Origin: Oceanobacillus neutriphilus
GTDB taxonomy: Bacteria > Bacillota > Bacilli > Bacillales > Amphibacillaceae
NCBI RefSeq assembly: GCF_014645515.1
Contig: NZ_BMLW01000002.1
Coordinates: 372,001 to 436,000, forward strand
Reading direction: 5' to 3'
Length of the DNA: 64,000 nt
Position numbers and translations under genes: made by a program. Shown here piece after piece: positions 54,381-62,771 of this stretch (positions are counted from its first letter, which is position 1; every line of letters begins with the position of its first letter). The notes beneath the pieces are model-generated. The model worked only from the letters and a program-made list of their open reading frames with translations. It was not told the DNA's origin and made no database searches.

Positions 54381-54749
54381 TACATTTTTTATTCTATTGT
54401 GTTCCCACACCCCAGATCAATTACCACTGAAACGGTAATGTGGTTTTTCAGTACTTTATTTCTCGTTTTTTCACCTTCTCCTACAAACACGAAATGCTTG
54501 TGAAAGTGTTTAAAACTAAGGATTTCTATATAGTTTCCCTTTGTAGCAACGATACACACTACACATTCATAGAATTGATTATACAAAAATAATATATTGT
54601 TTTATGATTCATAAACTTCTTGTCATTCTCCATCTTTCAGTAATATAGTTTATAAAACATCCTTTCCAAAGTACAAACAAAATTTAAATAATACGTTTAT
54701 TTTCGTATTTACTATATTTCACATGAACTTGTAGCAACAATTTGGAAAT
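54381..54749. other. Intergenic, nothing recognised
   Basis: A 65-residue minus-strand frame starting at a TTG near 54586 has no ribosome binding site and no motif; I do not count it as a gene. Confidence 0.4.
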
Positions 54750-55301
54750 TCAGTACAAACTTTTGCAATTTTCCGGTAGTTTAAAAGAATTTTCTTTATT
54801 AAAACGCTCATAAAACATGATTCCGTTTAAGTGATCTATTTCATGCTGAATAACAATAGAGGAATAACCTTTAAGTTTCAACACTATCTCTTCTCCCTTT
54901 ATATTAAATCCTTTCACTTTAATTCTCTCATATCTAGGGACAAATCCTTTTATATCCCTATCAACTGAAAGGCAACCTTCACTCGGTGGTAGGTAAATCA
55001 TAGAAATTGAATGACTGATTATTTTAGGATTAATAAGCATATATTCATGTTGGATACCTTTCTCATCTGTTAAAAAAGCAACGAACATCCGCTTATTCAA
55101 ACCAATCTGATTTGCTGATAAGCCAACTCCTGCTCGCAATTTATATTTTTCAGACAAATCGTGGTCTTGACTATTTTTCAAGAAATTCATCATACAAATT
55201 AATATTTCCTTATCTTCTTCTAAAGGAGGTATCATCACATCTTGTGTTGGTTGATGTAGAATTTCATTACCCTCCCTCACAATATCTTTCATGGTCAGCA
55301 T
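54750..55301 (-). CDS. Peptide deformylase
   Basis: Removes the formyl group from nascent protein N-termini; a metal enzyme. All three motifs are present: AGVGLSANQIGL (GxGLxxxQ), PSEGCLSVD (Cys ligand) and IVIQHEIDHLNGIMF (HExDH). It has about 183 residues and fits the longer Gram-positive type. SAN replaces the usual AAP before the Gln. The start is uncertain: the frame is open to 55340, and MLTMKDIVREG (55301) matches family N-termini, but no Shine-Dalgarno is evident. An extra deformylase on a mobile element could protect against deformylase inhibitors or compensate for translation-targeting defence. Confidence 0.85.
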   Translation of the reverse strand: MLTMKDIVREGNEILHQPTQDVMIPPLEEDKEILICMMNFLKNSQDHDLSEKYKLRAGVGLSANQIGLNKRMFVAFLTDEKGIQHEYMLINPKIISHSISMIYLPPSEGCLSVDRDIKGFVPRYERIKVKGFNIKGEEIVLKLKGYSSIVIQHEIDHLNGIMFYERFNKENSFKLPENCKSLY

Positions 55302-55317
55302 ATAATTCAAATGAAAT

Positions 55318-55509
55318 TTACTCATAAATAAACAATTCATCTACCTTTACTTTTAATGTTTTTGATAATTTAAAATCCAACTCCAGTGTAGGATCATATT
55401 TATCATTTTCTATACAATTTATTGTTTGTCTAACAACTCCACACTCCTTGGCAAGTTGCTCTTGTGTTATCCCCAGTTTTTTTCGTATTTCTTTAATTTT
55501 ATTTTTCAA
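55318..55509 (-). CDS. Small XRE-family regulator
   Basis: 63-66 residues: KEIRKKLGITQEQLAKECGV then VRQTINCIENDKYDPTLELD and FKLSKTLKVKVDELF, the YozG/Xre-like single-domain repressor. TTG 55509 with AGGTGATACCA spacing is preferred to the upstream GTG (55518). It lies directly before the deformylase gene and probably regulates it. Confidence 0.85.
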   Translation of the reverse strand: MKNKIKEIRKKLGITQEQLAKECGVVRQTINCIENDKYDPTLELDFKLSKTLKVKVDELFIYE

Positions 55510-55833
55510 TGGTATCACCTATGTCAAAATAATTGGACATTACTATTTTAACAATTTTTCCTAGTGTGTCAATAGCCTTTAAATGATTCACTTAATTGTC
55601 CTAATTCAAATAGTAGTTTTTATTCAACTCCTTAAGTTTGTTCACAACTAAAAATAACTTTTGGCGGAGAATAACCTTCAAAGATAGTATTGAAGTACTA
55701 ATAATATTATAAATATTAATCTCACTCTCTAAAAAACGAATACCCAAAAAACCCTAATATACAGCGACTTCAAAACAAATAAAAAATAAAAAAGAGATAC
55801 TGCTTTTACACAATATCCCTCGTTTTTCTCCGT
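55510..55833. other. Intergenic, nothing but an isolated arm-like element
   Basis: TTTTGGCGGAGAATAACC near 55660 repeats the GGCGGAGAA element of the ICE ends. No coding frame is recognisable. Confidence 0.35.
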
Positions 55834-56012
55834 TTCCTCTGGCGGAATCTTGGCGGAGAACCTATTCATTTTTAATCATTTCATCCATTTTACGTACCAT
55901 CGAAATGCAGTCAAATCAACGTTTTCACTTCAAATGCTCTTAGTGAATTATTCCCACTCAGTACTTCGCCAATACAATATAGTGAAAAATCGTTGATATG
56001 ATAGGATTTCGG
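55834..56012. other. Right attachment region of ICE A
   Basis: Contains TCTGGCGGAATCTTGGCGGA (arm-like repeats), then element CGAAATGCAGTCAAATCAAC (55901-55920), core TTATTCCCACTC (55948-55959), and an inverted copy of the element (55982-56012, GTGAAAAATCGTTGATATGA...TTTCGG). The two elements are about equidistant from the core, giving an imperfect palindrome centred on it. The stretch before the core is homologous to 15896-15993. Confidence 0.6.
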
Positions 56013-56207
56013 GAAGTATAAAAAACTATAAAAACATAAAAATTGATATAAAGTGTGCCACGACTGTGCCACTGATTTTAATAAATCGGAAAGCTGGAAT
56101 GAGAAATCATTTCGGCTTTTTATTTTATCTTGTTTACTATAAAAACTATTAAGAGTTTCATTTTTATAAATAAACTTTTATAGATACCAAATTTCACAGT
56201 ACTAGAA
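56013..56207. other. Intergenic with terminator-like hairpin
   Basis: AAAGCTGGAATGAGAAATCA then TTTCGGCTTTTTATTTT near 56090-56130 forms an imperfect hairpin with T-run. GTGTGCCACGACTGTGCCAC (56056-56075) is a short direct repeat of TGTGCCAC of unknown meaning. Confidence 0.4.
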
Positions 56208-57368
56208 TCACTTTTCCAATACCTCCATTAAAGACTTTTCATATTTCTCGGATACTTTTTTCAAATTGACTTTTTCTCTATTTTCATCTCTATAATTTTT
56301 ATACATCTTGAGACTATCTATAATCTGCACACCAAATTCAAGTTGTGTTATATTGTTTTCGCGTATAGGATAGCATGTATTATTTACTATTGCTAATCTT
56401 TTTATTGGGTTTAGATTTAATATATTATTAATTCCAAAATCATGAGAACAAAAAAAATGAAAAAAAACATCTTTTGACTCAGAGTTTCTGGACGCAACTT
56501 GAGTTTCCAAATTTCTTAAATGCAGTAAATCCCAAGCCATAGCATTAATTTTAGAAATTACATTGTTTGAAGTTTCTTTAATACCACCAAAAAAAGAACT
56601 GATTCGTTCATCCTTGTCAAAAAATAGGTATGCTATATATAACTCATTCTCTGTATATGCAAATAGTTCTTTATTTACACATTCCAGTAATTCTAACATT
56701 TTATTTTTTGCACTTTTTTTAGATTTAAAGTTTATTTCATATATTTTAAGTAATAAACAGTAGATTAAATGATACTGTGGTAGTTGCAACAACGGTACAT
56801 CTACTTTAATTGCTTGCATTACTCTAGAGACATTTTTAACGATTTCGCTATCATTTTTAATAGTATCAAAACTATAACTATCAAATTCCTCTATGCTTTG
56901 AGCTTTATCAAATGCAAAAAACGAAACTACACTCTCAAATATAAATTCAGTGTCAACATCATGTCTATTGGCACCAGCTTCTAATATATATGGACTACAA
57001 CTAATTTGTGCTCCTGAACTTTTTAAATACACTAATAGCTTTTTAAATGAGGGGTCAATTTGCTTATATACTAAATAATTTCTTAAATAACTAATTATGT
57101 TAGAATCAAAGTCAAAGCAGCGATGTACTTTAATTTTTCTAAAATACGATTCAAAGTTATATTTATCAATGACCAAAGTGTTCTCCAAACTAGAAAAACT
57201 ATGTACAATATATTTATCTATCTGCTTCGAGGTAAAATCCATACCAAAGTTATTGATCTCATTATCAAAACAAAACAGTCTAATATCTTGAGCAGAATAA
57301 TAATTTTCCTTAAAGCTTTCCCAAGGCGTATCTGTTGTTAACAATTCTTCAATTATTTTTTCCATCAA
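56208..57368 (-). CDS. Unknown protein with PIN-like active-site layout
   Basis: 386 residues, not recognised at family level. Acidic residues fall in PIN-nuclease-like contexts: FDFDSNIISYLRNYL (Asp 86/88, compare 'vlDTnil'), SPYILEAGAN (Glu 130), NAMAWDLLHLR (Asp 280) and FFCSHDFGINNIL (Asp 310, compare 'lvTnDkkl'). The long helical insert between them is unusual for a PIN toxin. Intact, with the flanking Abi-C and RloC-like genes nearby, so a defence RNase is a reasonable hypothesis. The start MMEK is preceded by GGGGGGCATTTG. Confidence 0.55.
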   Translation of the reverse strand: MMEKIIEELLTTDTPWESFKENYYSAQDIRLFCFDNEINNFGMDFTSKQIDKYIVHSFSSLENTLVIDKYNFESYFRKIKVHRCFDFDSNIISYLRNYLVYKQIDPSFKKLLVYLKSSGAQISCSPYILEAGANRHDVDTEFIFESVVSFFAFDKAQSIEEFDSYSFDTIKNDSEIVKNVSRVMQAIKVDVPLLQLPQYHLIYCLLLKIYEINFKSKKSAKNKMLELLECVNKELFAYTENELYIAYLFFDKDERISSFFGGIKETSNNVISKINAMAWDLLHLRNLETQVASRNSESKDVFFHFFCSHDFGINNILNLNPIKRLAIVNNTCYPIRENNITQLEFGVQIIDSLKMYKNYRDENREKVNLKKVSEKYEKSLMEVLEK

Positions 57369-57661
57369 ATGCCCCCCTGTTTGATAACGATTTAATTATC
57401 TTTATACAGTTTCAATTATTTTTTCTATAAATAAAAAAAATGTCCTTGCCCAATATAAAAATCCTTATTTTCTATATTGAAAGTACACAAACGATATCTA
57501 AATAGAAGATAAAGATATGATACCAGTTTAACAATAACCTATTAGAGATACCAGAATTAAATAATCCATGCATTGCAGAATTTTATAGAAACTCGATTTT
57601 TTGGCATTTGGGATATTCTCATCTGACATGATTTTTTTTGGATAAAAACATTGGGAGACAG

Positions 57662-57884
57662 AAAGTGAATTTTGAGCAGAATTTGTATAATCGGATCTTA
57701 GGTAATGCACAGTCCTTAATGCATATGATAATTGTCTTGATTGGTATTTATTTAGTATTTAGGCTTGAGTATTTCAAACTGACTGTTTTTTATTATTGCT
57801 TTGGTTGCAGTAGGATTAATCTTTAATGCAGCTGGTTTAAAAGACGTATTGTTAAACTTATTCAATCGAATTATTGGTGCGTAG
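57662..57884 (+). pseudogene. tcpD-like gene, frameshifted
   Basis: Starts VNFEQNLYNRILGNAQSLMH, parallel to the intact copy at 46895-47116 (MNFGQNLYNWFLSNAQSLVL). The frame breaks near 57785 and resumes as IIALVAVGLIFNAAG-like sequence ending LLNLFNRIIGA, stop TAG 57882-57884. About 80% similar by eye, inactivated by a single indel. Confidence 0.8.
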
Positions 57885-57943
57885 CTCAGATTTTTCATGA
57901 TAAAATAAAATATATATTTTTTATTATGAAAGGATTTATAAAT

Positions 57944-58705
57944 ATGTTTACAGATGACCAGTTTAAATCAATATTAATTAAAACACTAGAAAGAAAGAGC
58001 TCTTCAAATTATCATGAAGGAGTTAATAAAATTGTTTCTAAAATAAAAATATCAGATGTGACTTTAGATGAGACTGAAGATTTTACTTATTATAAAGGAT
58101 ACATCAGGGGATGGAATACACTTTGTACCTATCTTAAAATAAAAGTTCCTTTTGATGATTTAGATTTTTTTGAAAGTCATAAAGATTTGCTCACCCAGAC
58201 AGCAAGCTCTATATATGATAAACAAGGTGATAATGTATTAGTAGATACTATTTTAGTACCACTTCCAGAGAATTACGAAGTAATCGACTTTAGTCCGTTG
58301 AAAATTAGTGATGTGGTCTCACAAGCCATAGAAGATGCTGAGTCTTTCATGAGTAATGGTGAATATCCACGTGCATTTGATAGAGTGCACACCGCTTTTC
58401 ATGGATACTTAATTGAAATACTAAAAAATTTTGGAATTACAGCCCCTAGAGACGAAAGTCTATCTAAATTATATAATAGGATACAAACGTTAATTGAAAA
58501 AGAAATTCAACCTGCTGACCTTGCTGATATGGTGAAGACAACAATAAGGTCATCAAATGGAATGATTAATTCTCTTAACGAAGCAAGAAATAGACATTCA
58601 CTTGCACATCCTAATACAAATATTATTGGAAAAAGAGAAGCAAAACTAATAATAGGTATTGCAAGTACAGTTACAGATTACATTAGTGGATACCTTGATA
58701 AGTAG
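57944..58705 (+). CDS. Abi-C/HEPN-like abortive infection protein
   Basis: 253 residues. The C-terminal domain reads DMVKTTIRSSNGMINSLNEA then RNRHSLAHPNTNIIGKREAK then LIIGIASTVTDYI. It fits the Abi_C domain, whose RN-x4-H (RNRHSLAH) motif is the HEPN RNase site. The preceding AFDRVHTAFHGYLIEILKNF forms the first HEPN-like helix. The N-terminal 130 residues are unassigned. AAAGGA precedes ATG 57944. It interrupts the tcpD-ardA order of the transfer block, so it is an inserted defence cargo. Confidence 0.75.
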   Translation: MFTDDQFKSILIKTLERKSSSNYHEGVNKIVSKIKISDVTLDETEDFTYYKGYIRGWNTLCTYLKIKVPFDDLDFFESHKDLLTQTASSIYDKQGDNVLVDTILVPLPENYEVIDFSPLKISDVVSQAIEDAESFMSNGEYPRAFDRVHTAFHGYLIEILKNFGITAPRDESLSKLYNRIQTLIEKEIQPADLADMVKTTIRSSNGMINSLNEARNRHSLAHPNTNIIGKREAKLIIGIASTVTDYISGYLDK

Positions 58706-58764
58706 CGTCATTAACTGACTGCTACTTTTTTTATGACTGTTTTTATAAAAAGGACGTGATAACC

Positions 58765-59141
58765 AATGAAAATGCAAGTCTATATTGCGAAATGAAGAAT
58801 ATGTAATCCATGAGTACACCCCTATTACTGAAATCAATCGTTTGAGTGCTATGGTACAAGATATCGAAGGAATTCCGCTTTATGACGCTCTTGTCGAAAT
58901 ATAAAGTTACTGGTTTAATAGCGTTGAAGAAACACTGGAAAATCTAAACAGTATTATATGTTACAGCGGTTGTGATTCGATGGAAGATTTGGCACTTTAC
59001 TATATGAAAGTATCAGGTCTACTTGGTGAAGTACCTACCAATTTATAGAATTATATTGACTATCAAGCACTCGGACGTGATATGTAAATCAAGGGTAATT
59101 TTCTTGTTACTTCTCTTGGTTTATTTGAATATATACCTTAA
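58765..59141 (+). pseudogene. ardA: ardA, inactivated by in-frame stops
   Basis: Aligns with the intact ArdA at 46228-46728 from PITEINRLSAMVQDIEGIPL onward to GNFLVTSLGLFEYIP. At least three in-frame stops replace Gln or Glu codons (in EI*SYW, NL*NYID, DM*IKG), and the N-terminal part has an indel and a 40-residue deletion. The pattern CAA to TAA and CAG to TAG suggests simple neutral decay. Confidence 0.85.
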
Positions 59142-59239
59142 TTTATACTAAAGAACTTAGATTAAAAACTGATTTCATTTTAACTTTTTGCTAAATGTAC
59201 GATAATAATAATAGAGGACATTTTACAAGGAGAATAAAA

Positions 59240-61429
59240 ATGATAGAAAAAATGCTGATTCATAAAATAGCTACGTATAGTAATCCTGTAGAAATACTTC
59301 CTAAAAAATTAAATTTTATATATGGAAGTAACGGAAGTGGAAAAACTACAATTTCTAATTTAATAGGCAATTTCGATTTATCTGATGATTGTTTGGTAGA
59401 AATGAAAAATTCGAGTAGCATCAAGACTTTGGTTTATAACAAACAATTTGTAGAGGACAACTTTAGCCAATCTACCAGTAGTGTAAAAGGGATTTTTACT
59501 TTGGGTGAGGATTCTATTCAAGCTCAAGAGGAGTTAAAAAAACTAGAGACTGAAAATCAAGAAAAATCGAGTATGATTGATAAAAAAGAAGAAACTATTA
59601 AAAAATTTGATGAAGAAATTACTTCAAAAAAAGGGTTAGTTATGGATAAGTGTTGGAAGCTCCAACAAGACATAGGGAATAGCTTTAGCAACGCTCTAGT
59701 TGGTTACAGAAAAAGCAAACAAAAATTTTTTGATAATTGTATTAGTGTTTATGAAAAATGGGATAAGAAAGGTGCTGAAAGCATAGATAAAATAAAAGAA
59801 AAGTACGATATTTCATTTTCTAAAGAAAGTCAAGTTTATACTAAGTTTCCTACTATTGATATTACTGAAATTCGAACTATTGAAGAATCTGATTTACTTC
59901 AAAAAGTAATCACAGGTAGTAAAGATACCCCAATGGGACAATTGATAGAATTACTCAAAAACAGCGATTGGGTAAAACAAGGGTTAGAATATATTCCTAA
60001 TTCAAATCAACAATGCCCATTTTGCCAACAAACATTGTCTAAAGAAATCCAACAAGAAATTGTAGGTTATTTTGATGAAGAGTATGAAAAAGATTGCCAA
60101 TCCATTAAAGAATTTATTTTTAATTATAATACTTATTTTAATAGGATTGAAAGTACTCTTTCTGAAATTTTAAAAACAACAATTCCATTTATTGATACTT
60201 CGAAGCTAGAAACCGAATATGAATTATTTAATAGTCAATTGAAATTAAACAACGAAGAATTGCAAAAAAAATTAAACTCACCGTCAAACAAAATTACTAT
60301 AAATAGTGTTAAAAAGCTAATTGAAGAGATGAACCAAATTATAGAAGCATATAACAATGCAATTATTTCTAATAATAATATTGTAAAAAATCAAAAACAA
60401 GAACAAATAAATTGTAAAAACTTACTTTGGGATTACATTGTTAATGAATTGAAAGTAGACTTGGAAGATTATCTAAATTTTACAAATGGAAAGCAAAAAG
60501 CTAAAGATTCTATTGGACAACAAATTTCAACCTTAAAAAAGAAAATTCAAGATAATAAAACTAACATTGAAACTATTGAAGATTCTCTAACTAGTGTTGT
60601 ACCAACTGTTACAGAAATTAATAACATTCTTACAAAGTTTGATTTCAAAGGATTTCATCTTAAAGAAAATGAAAACCAAAAAGGTACTTACCTCATTTTA
60701 AGAGATGATGGTACAAATGCTAGCAGCACACTTAGTGAAGGAGAATATAATTTTATTACATTTTTATATTTTTACTATTTGGTATATGGAAGTCAGGAAA
60801 AAACAGGGATATCGGCAAATAAAGTAGTTGTAATTGATGATCCCATTTCTAGTTTGGACAGTAATGTTCTATTCATTGTAAGTACATTAGTAAAGAATTT
60901 AATTAATGATTGTAAAAATAATGATAATGGCATTAAACAAGCCTTTGTCCTTACTCATAATGTCTACTTCCATAAAGAAATTACTTTTTTAGGCAGTCGA
61001 AAACAATTTTCTAAAGAGGAAGCTCTGTTTGGTATTGTGAGGAAAAAAGATAATGTAAGTACTTTTCACATCTACGATACAAATCCTATTGAATCAACTT
61101 ATCAATTGATGTGGCGTGAGCTTATCTCTGATAAAATATCAACAGTAACTTCTTTTAACACTATGCGTCGAATATTGGAGTATTATTTCAAGATTATTGG
61201 TGATATGGATTATGAAAAATGTATTAATGAATTTGACGGTACAGATAAGATAGTTTGCAAAGCTTTAGTATCCGGTATTAATGATGGCTCACATTTTATA
61301 AGCGATGATTTTGTTATAGCCTTTGATGAAGAAAATATTGAAAACTATAAACGAATATTTCGGTTAGTATTCTACAAACTAGGACATATTCAACACTATA
61401 ATATGATGATGGGTGTACCCACTCCTTAA
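59240..61429 (+). CDS. RloC-like AAA_13 ATPase, candidate anticodon nuclease
   Basis: 729 residues. Walker A GSNGSGKTTISNL (29-41), a long coiled coil (about 90-260 and 340-470) holding a Rad50-like zinc hook QCPFCQQ (Cys 259/262), ABC signature LSEGEYNFITF (about 497) and Walker B VVVIDDPISSLDSN (about 530). The C-terminal 90 residues carry MRRILEYYFK and NDGSHFIS. Arg 643, Glu 647 and His 685 have the R-x3-E...H layout of the PrrC/RloC anticodon nuclease triad (R320-E324-H356 in PrrC; spacing to His is 38 here against 32). Such enzymes cut tRNA anticodons on DNA damage or phage infection. AAGGAG precedes ATG 59240. Confidence 0.75.
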   Translation: MIEKMLIHKIATYSNPVEILPKKLNFIYGSNGSGKTTISNLIGNFDLSDDCLVEMKNSSSIKTLVYNKQFVEDNFSQSTSSVKGIFTLGEDSIQAQEELKKLETENQEKSSMIDKKEETIKKFDEEITSKKGLVMDKCWKLQQDIGNSFSNALVGYRKSKQKFFDNCISVYEKWDKKGAESIDKIKEKYDISFSKESQVYTKFPTIDITEIRTIEESDLLQKVITGSKDTPMGQLIELLKNSDWVKQGLEYIPNSNQQCPFCQQTLSKEIQQEIVGYFDEEYEKDCQSIKEFIFNYNTYFNRIESTLSEILKTTIPFIDTSKLETEYELFNSQLKLNNEELQKKLNSPSNKITINSVKKLIEEMNQIIEAYNNAIISNNNIVKNQKQEQINCKNLLWDYIVNELKVDLEDYLNFTNGKQKAKDSIGQQISTLKKKIQDNKTNIETIEDSLTSVVPTVTEINNILTKFDFKGFHLKENENQKGTYLILRDDGTNASSTLSEGEYNFITFLYFYYLVYGSQEKTGISANKVVVIDDPISSLDSNVLFIVSTLVKNLINDCKNNDNGIKQAFVLTHNVYFHKEITFLGSRKQFSKEEALFGIVRKKDNVSTFHIYDTNPIESTYQLMWRELISDKISTVTSFNTMRRILEYYFKIIGDMDYEKCINEFDGTDKIVCKALVSGINDGSHFISDDFVIAFDEENIENYKRIFRLVFYKLGHIQHYNMMMGVPTP

Positions 61430-61657
61430 AATTATAGTTGGCGATTTTCTTAAATAGCTCTTTTTTTACGATTAAAAAATAGTGTAAAAATCAGATTATC
61501 CGCATAATTATTGGATTTATCAATGCTTTTCTAGGATTAAGTAATCTTTTTTACCACTAATTTACTACTTTTGAAAGAGTCTTGATACGACTATACATCC
61601 TAAAAAAGTGAAGAACAATAAAAGATACTTCCATTATGAAAATTAAATAAGAAATAG
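61430..61657. other. Intergenic, nothing recognised
   Basis: AT-rich; TTGGCGATTTTC near 61439 slightly recalls the ICE arm elements. No gene. Confidence 0.35.
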
Positions 61658-61692
61658 ATAGGCACTTCAAAATGAGGTGTCTATTTTTTTTA
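61658..61692 (+). terminator. Rho-independent terminator before the orf23 operon of ICE B
   Basis: ATAGGCACTTCA (61658-61670) pairs with TGAGGTGTCTAT (61673-61684) with wobbles, followed by T8. Confidence 0.7.
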
Positions 61693-61749
61693 AAATTATT
61701 TAGAAACAGACAGTTGTTTTGACTAATTTAAATGAAAAGGAGAATGAGC

Positions 61750-61953
61750 ATGATGTCTTTGAAAGAGCAAGAAATATATGAAGATAAAGTCATGCAATGG
61801 ATTGACGACAATTTTGTATTAAATGAGATAGAAATTGAAGATTATCCGTTTTTTCTTCATGGGAAATTGGTTCGTGATAAACAAGGAGAAACAATGGTTG
61901 TGTTTTGGTGTGTGATTTATGGACGAGTAGATTATCGTTTTCAAGACGCATAA
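61750..61953 (+). CDS. Small acidic protein upstream of orf23, unidentified
   Basis: About 67 residues: SLKEQEIYEDKVMQWIDDNF then EIEDYPFFLHGKLVRDKQGE and TMVVFWCVIYGRVDYRF. No clear family; it occupies the orf24 position of Tn916-like transfer regions. AAGGAG lies 7 bases before ATG 61750. ICE A has no copy at the equivalent place (there is the Lys-rich gene). Confidence 0.65.
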   Translation: MMSLKEQEIYEDKVMQWIDDNFVLNEIEIEDYPFFLHGKLVRDKQGETMVVFWCVIYGRVDYRFQDA

Positions 61954-62060
61954 GGAGCGATGAATCATGCAGATGTTTAACTCTCGCTCCCCTCCCACTC
62001 CCTTTATGTCTAATTATGAACCATGAATCAAAAACTAAAATTAGAAAAGAGGTCTGTATC

Positions 62061-62375
62061 ATGGAATTAAAATATGTAATACCGAACATGGAAAAAACAT
62101 TCGGTAACTTAGAATATGCAGGAGAAGGCAAAGTCGAACAGCGACGGATTAATGGACGAATGACCACTCTATCTCGTAGTTATAATCTTTATTCAGATGT
62201 TCAACGGGCAGATGATATTGAAGTCATACTCCCTAATGAAGCTGGCGAAAAATTCTTTGAACATGAGGACAGCGTAAAATTAGTCAATGCACGTATTACC
62301 GCAGAAGGTTATAAAATTGGGGATCGTGGGTTTACGAACTATATACTACATGCAGACGATATCGTCAAAGCATAA
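62061..62375 (+). CDS. YdcP/DUF961-family protein, orf23 copy in ICE B
   Basis: 104 residues, nearly identical to the ICE A copy (PNMEKTFGNLEYAGEGKVEQ; RINGRMTTLSRSYNLYSDVQ), with differences at the C-terminus (NEAGEKFFEHEDSVKLVNAR). AAGAGG precedes ATG 62061. Confidence 0.93.
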   Translation: MELKYVIPNMEKTFGNLEYAGEGKVEQRRINGRMTTLSRSYNLYSDVQRADDIEVILPNEAGEKFFEHEDSVKLVNARITAEGYKIGDRGFTNYILHADDIVKA

Positions 62376-62388
62376 GGAGGAATCACAG

Positions 62389-62769
62389 GTGAGATTAGCA
62401 CAAGGCATTATTATTGATAAAGAAAAGACTTTTGGAATATTGAAGTTTTCGGCATTACGAAGAGAAGTCTTTCTTCAAAATGAGGATGGTACGGTTTCAA
62501 CCGAAGTGAAAGAACGTACCTATGATTTAAAATCGAAAGAACAAGGACGGATGATTCAAGTCAGTATACCTGCTTCTGTCCCCTTAAAGGAATTTGATTA
62601 TAACGCACAGGTAGAAATGGTCAATCCTGTAGCTGATACAGTCGCTACTGCCACCTTTCGTGGAGCTGATTTGGATTGGTATATCAAGGCAGATGATTTG
62701 GTGTTAAAAGGAAAAGCTGCACCAGTTAGTGATAAATCCGTAAATAAACCACCCGATAAGGATAAATAA
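62389..62769 (+). CDS. YdcP/DUF961-family protein, orf22 copy in ICE B
   Basis: 126 residues with GTG start at 62389 (AAGGAGG 8 bases upstream). Nearly the same as the ICE A orf22 (DKEKTFGILKFSALRREVFL; ATFRGADLDWYIKADDLVLK), diverging in the last 15 residues. Confidence 0.93.
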   Translation: MRLAQGIIIDKEKTFGILKFSALRREVFLQNEDGTVSTEVKERTYDLKSKEQGRMIQVSIPASVPLKEFDYNAQVEMVNPVADTVATATFRGADLDWYIKADDLVLKGKAAPVSDKSVNKPPDKDK

Positions 62770-62771
62770 AT

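Larger units (their letters stand above)
15994..55959. mobile_element. Integrative conjugative element A, Tn916/Tn5801 type, about 40 kb
   Basis: Bounded by 12-bp direct repeats and containing int-xis at the left, regulators orf7/orf8, about 20 kb of cargo, a complete Tn916-like conjugation block (orf13 to orf23, minus strand) and an oriT-like region. The cargo sits between orf7/8 and orf13, the place tet(M) occupies in Tn916. The integrase, DUF3173 excisionase and core sequence fit the Tn5801 branch. All conjugation genes are open, so the element may be able to transfer. The boundaries are inferred. Confidence 0.75.

Noticed and set aside
54389-54586. 65-residue minus-strand frame upstream of the methyltransferase
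   Set aside because: TTG start without ribosome binding site and no conserved motif.
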